Shown here: positions 6,842 through 7,752 of the stretch, piece by piece
Position numbering within the stretch: the stretch's first letter is position 1
Layout of the letters: every line of letters begins with the position of its first letter
Origin: Candidatus Sumerlaeota bacterium
Lineage (GTDB): Bacteria > Sumerlaeota > Sumerlaeia > MWCT01
Direction: 5' to 3'
Assembly (NCBI GenBank): GCA_026398545.1
Contig: JAPLSR010000362.1
Location: 1-7,752 of the forward strand
Length of the DNA stretch: 7,752 bases
The notes under the pieces: model-generated
Seen by the model: only the letters and a program-made list of their open reading frames with translations
What the model was told of the DNA's origin: nothing
Databases searched by the model: none
Position numbers and translations under genes: made by a program

Positions 6842-7752
6842 TTGAACAAAAGAATAATACCTGCGGCGCTTGCCTTCATATTTCTCCTTTCCTGGACCGT
6901 TTATTTCTTTTTATATTATGAACAGAGTTTCCCATTAAGACTTGTCAGCCACTTCCGGAATTTTCCAGAGCAGTTCCCCAGCCCTTTCATTAATATACTC
7001 CCGCTTTTTCCACATCTCATAAGCGCCGCGTCCCTGATTATTATCGCCCGTTTCATCGGAATGTGTGCAATCCGCCTGATTTTTACGAATCAGTCCATTC
7101 CGATGGATGTTATAAATCCCCTTGCCTGCCTGCTTGGATTTTTCCTCCTCGGGATAATGACATTTTTCCTCGGCGTTGCGGGACTTCTCTACAAGGGGGT
7201 CTTTCTTACTTTAACCATCCTGTTACTCATAATGGCGCTCTGCGATTTAATCAAAACCCATAGAGAACCTCATGATAAATCTTCCCCCCAGTCCGCCTCC
7301 TGGAACATTGCGCCATTTTTAATCTTCCTCGCTCTGGCGCTTGTATGCCTTGCCTATACTCTGACGCCCCCCATCCAGAGCGACGCCCTCCGCTACCACC
7401 TCGCCGCACCGCAGGAATATATCAAGCGGCACAGGATTCATTATATCCCCCTTTCGGCATTTTCCAACTTTCCCTTCCTGATTGAGATGTTATTTCTCTA
7501 CGGGATGCTCCTCACGGGCGACCTACTTGCCAGCCTGATGCACTATACATTCTGGGTCATATCATTCTTTCTTCTGCGCGGTTTCATTTCTCATTTCTGG
7601 GACGCGGGCGACGAGAAAGAGCGGGGATTTCTCACGAGGGACTTTATCGCAACCCTGTGTGCGCTTGTTTTTGTCTCAATCCCCGCAGTCGCCATTGTTG
7701 CATGCTGGCAGTTTATCGATATTGGACTCGCCGCATATTTTCTGGGGTTCAT
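6842..7752 (+). CDS. Polytopic membrane protein, probable GT-C / family 39-like glycosyltransferase (partial, C-terminus off the right edge)
   Basis: The frame is open from TTG at 6842 to the window edge: 303 codons with no stop. It is highly hydrophobic, with about eight or nine membrane segments (roughly 5-25, 57-80, 93-115, 117-135, 155-174, 210-225, 232-247, 268-287 and one at the edge). The large loop after the fifth segment carries SDALRYHLAAPQEYI (180-194), then SNFPFLIEMLFLYG (208-221) and TGDLLASLMHY (225-235). This arrangement resembles bacterial membrane glycosyltransferases that use polyprenyl-phosphate sugars (ArnT/PMT-like, GT39). In these, an acidic residue in an extracytoplasmic loop is catalytic; Asp181 would be the candidate. 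The family call comes from recalled motif similarity, not a search. Four or five membrane segments precede the motif, whereas ArnT-like proteins have it after the first, so an N-terminal extension or a distinct family is possible. It is divergent from smc; downstream partners are outside the window. Confidence 0.6.
   Translation, partial: MNKRIIPAALAFIFLLSWTVYFFLYYEQSFPLRLVSHFRNFPEQFPSPFINILPLFPHLISAASLIIIARFIGMCAIRLIFTNQSIPMDVINPLACLLGFFLLGIMTFFLGVAGLLYKGVFLTLTILLLIMALCDLIKTHREPHDKSSPQSASWNIAPFLIFLALALVCLAYTLTPPIQSDALRYHLAAPQEYIKRHRIHYIPLSAFSNFPFLIEMLFLYGMLLTGDLLASLMHYTFWVISFFLLRGFISHFWDAGDEKERGFLTRDFIATLCALVFVSIPAVAIVACWQFIDIGLAAYFLGF

Overview
The window carries five protein-coding genes, two of them cut by the window edges. 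It looks like ordinary chromosome from a Gram-negative-type bacterium. The signs are an Sec-exported protein, a lipoprotein with a LysM peptidoglycan-binding domain, an alanine racemase for wall synthesis, and a full-length bacterial SMC. Gene spacing is fairly loose, AT-rich intergenic DNA contrasts with balanced-GC genes, and Shine-Dalgarno (SD) sites are strong. I cannot place the organism from these proteins. An uncultivated diderm lineage is plausible but is only a guess.

Layout: four genes on the minus strand are read right to left. They are smc (6477 to 2899), a coiled-coil/LysM lipoprotein (2794 to 2234) followed by a clear intrinsic terminator (2202 to 2164), alr (2077 to 962), and a secreted Tyr/Arg/Ser-rich protein (693 to beyond position 1). 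On the plus strand, divergent from smc, a polytopic membrane protein resembling GT-C glycosyltransferases begins at a TTG codon at 6842 and runs off the right edge. The secreted protein and the membrane protein are both open to a window edge.

How the genes may fit together: smc and the LysM lipoprotein probably form one transcription unit, because only about 104 bp separate them and no terminator is visible there. The terminator then separates them from alr, so alr should have its own promoter. Alr makes D-alanine for peptidoglycan and the lipoprotein probably binds peptidoglycan. SMC compacts and segregates the chromosome, and its place here looks like neighbourhood rather than shared function.

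No mobile element, CRISPR array, tRNA, rRNA, toxin-antitoxin pair or defence system was found. The items most worth a second look are a 12-bp-period repeat in the smc leader, a possible 53-codon ORF translationally coupled to the end of alr, and the two unassigned edge genes. I see no convincing new biological system here.
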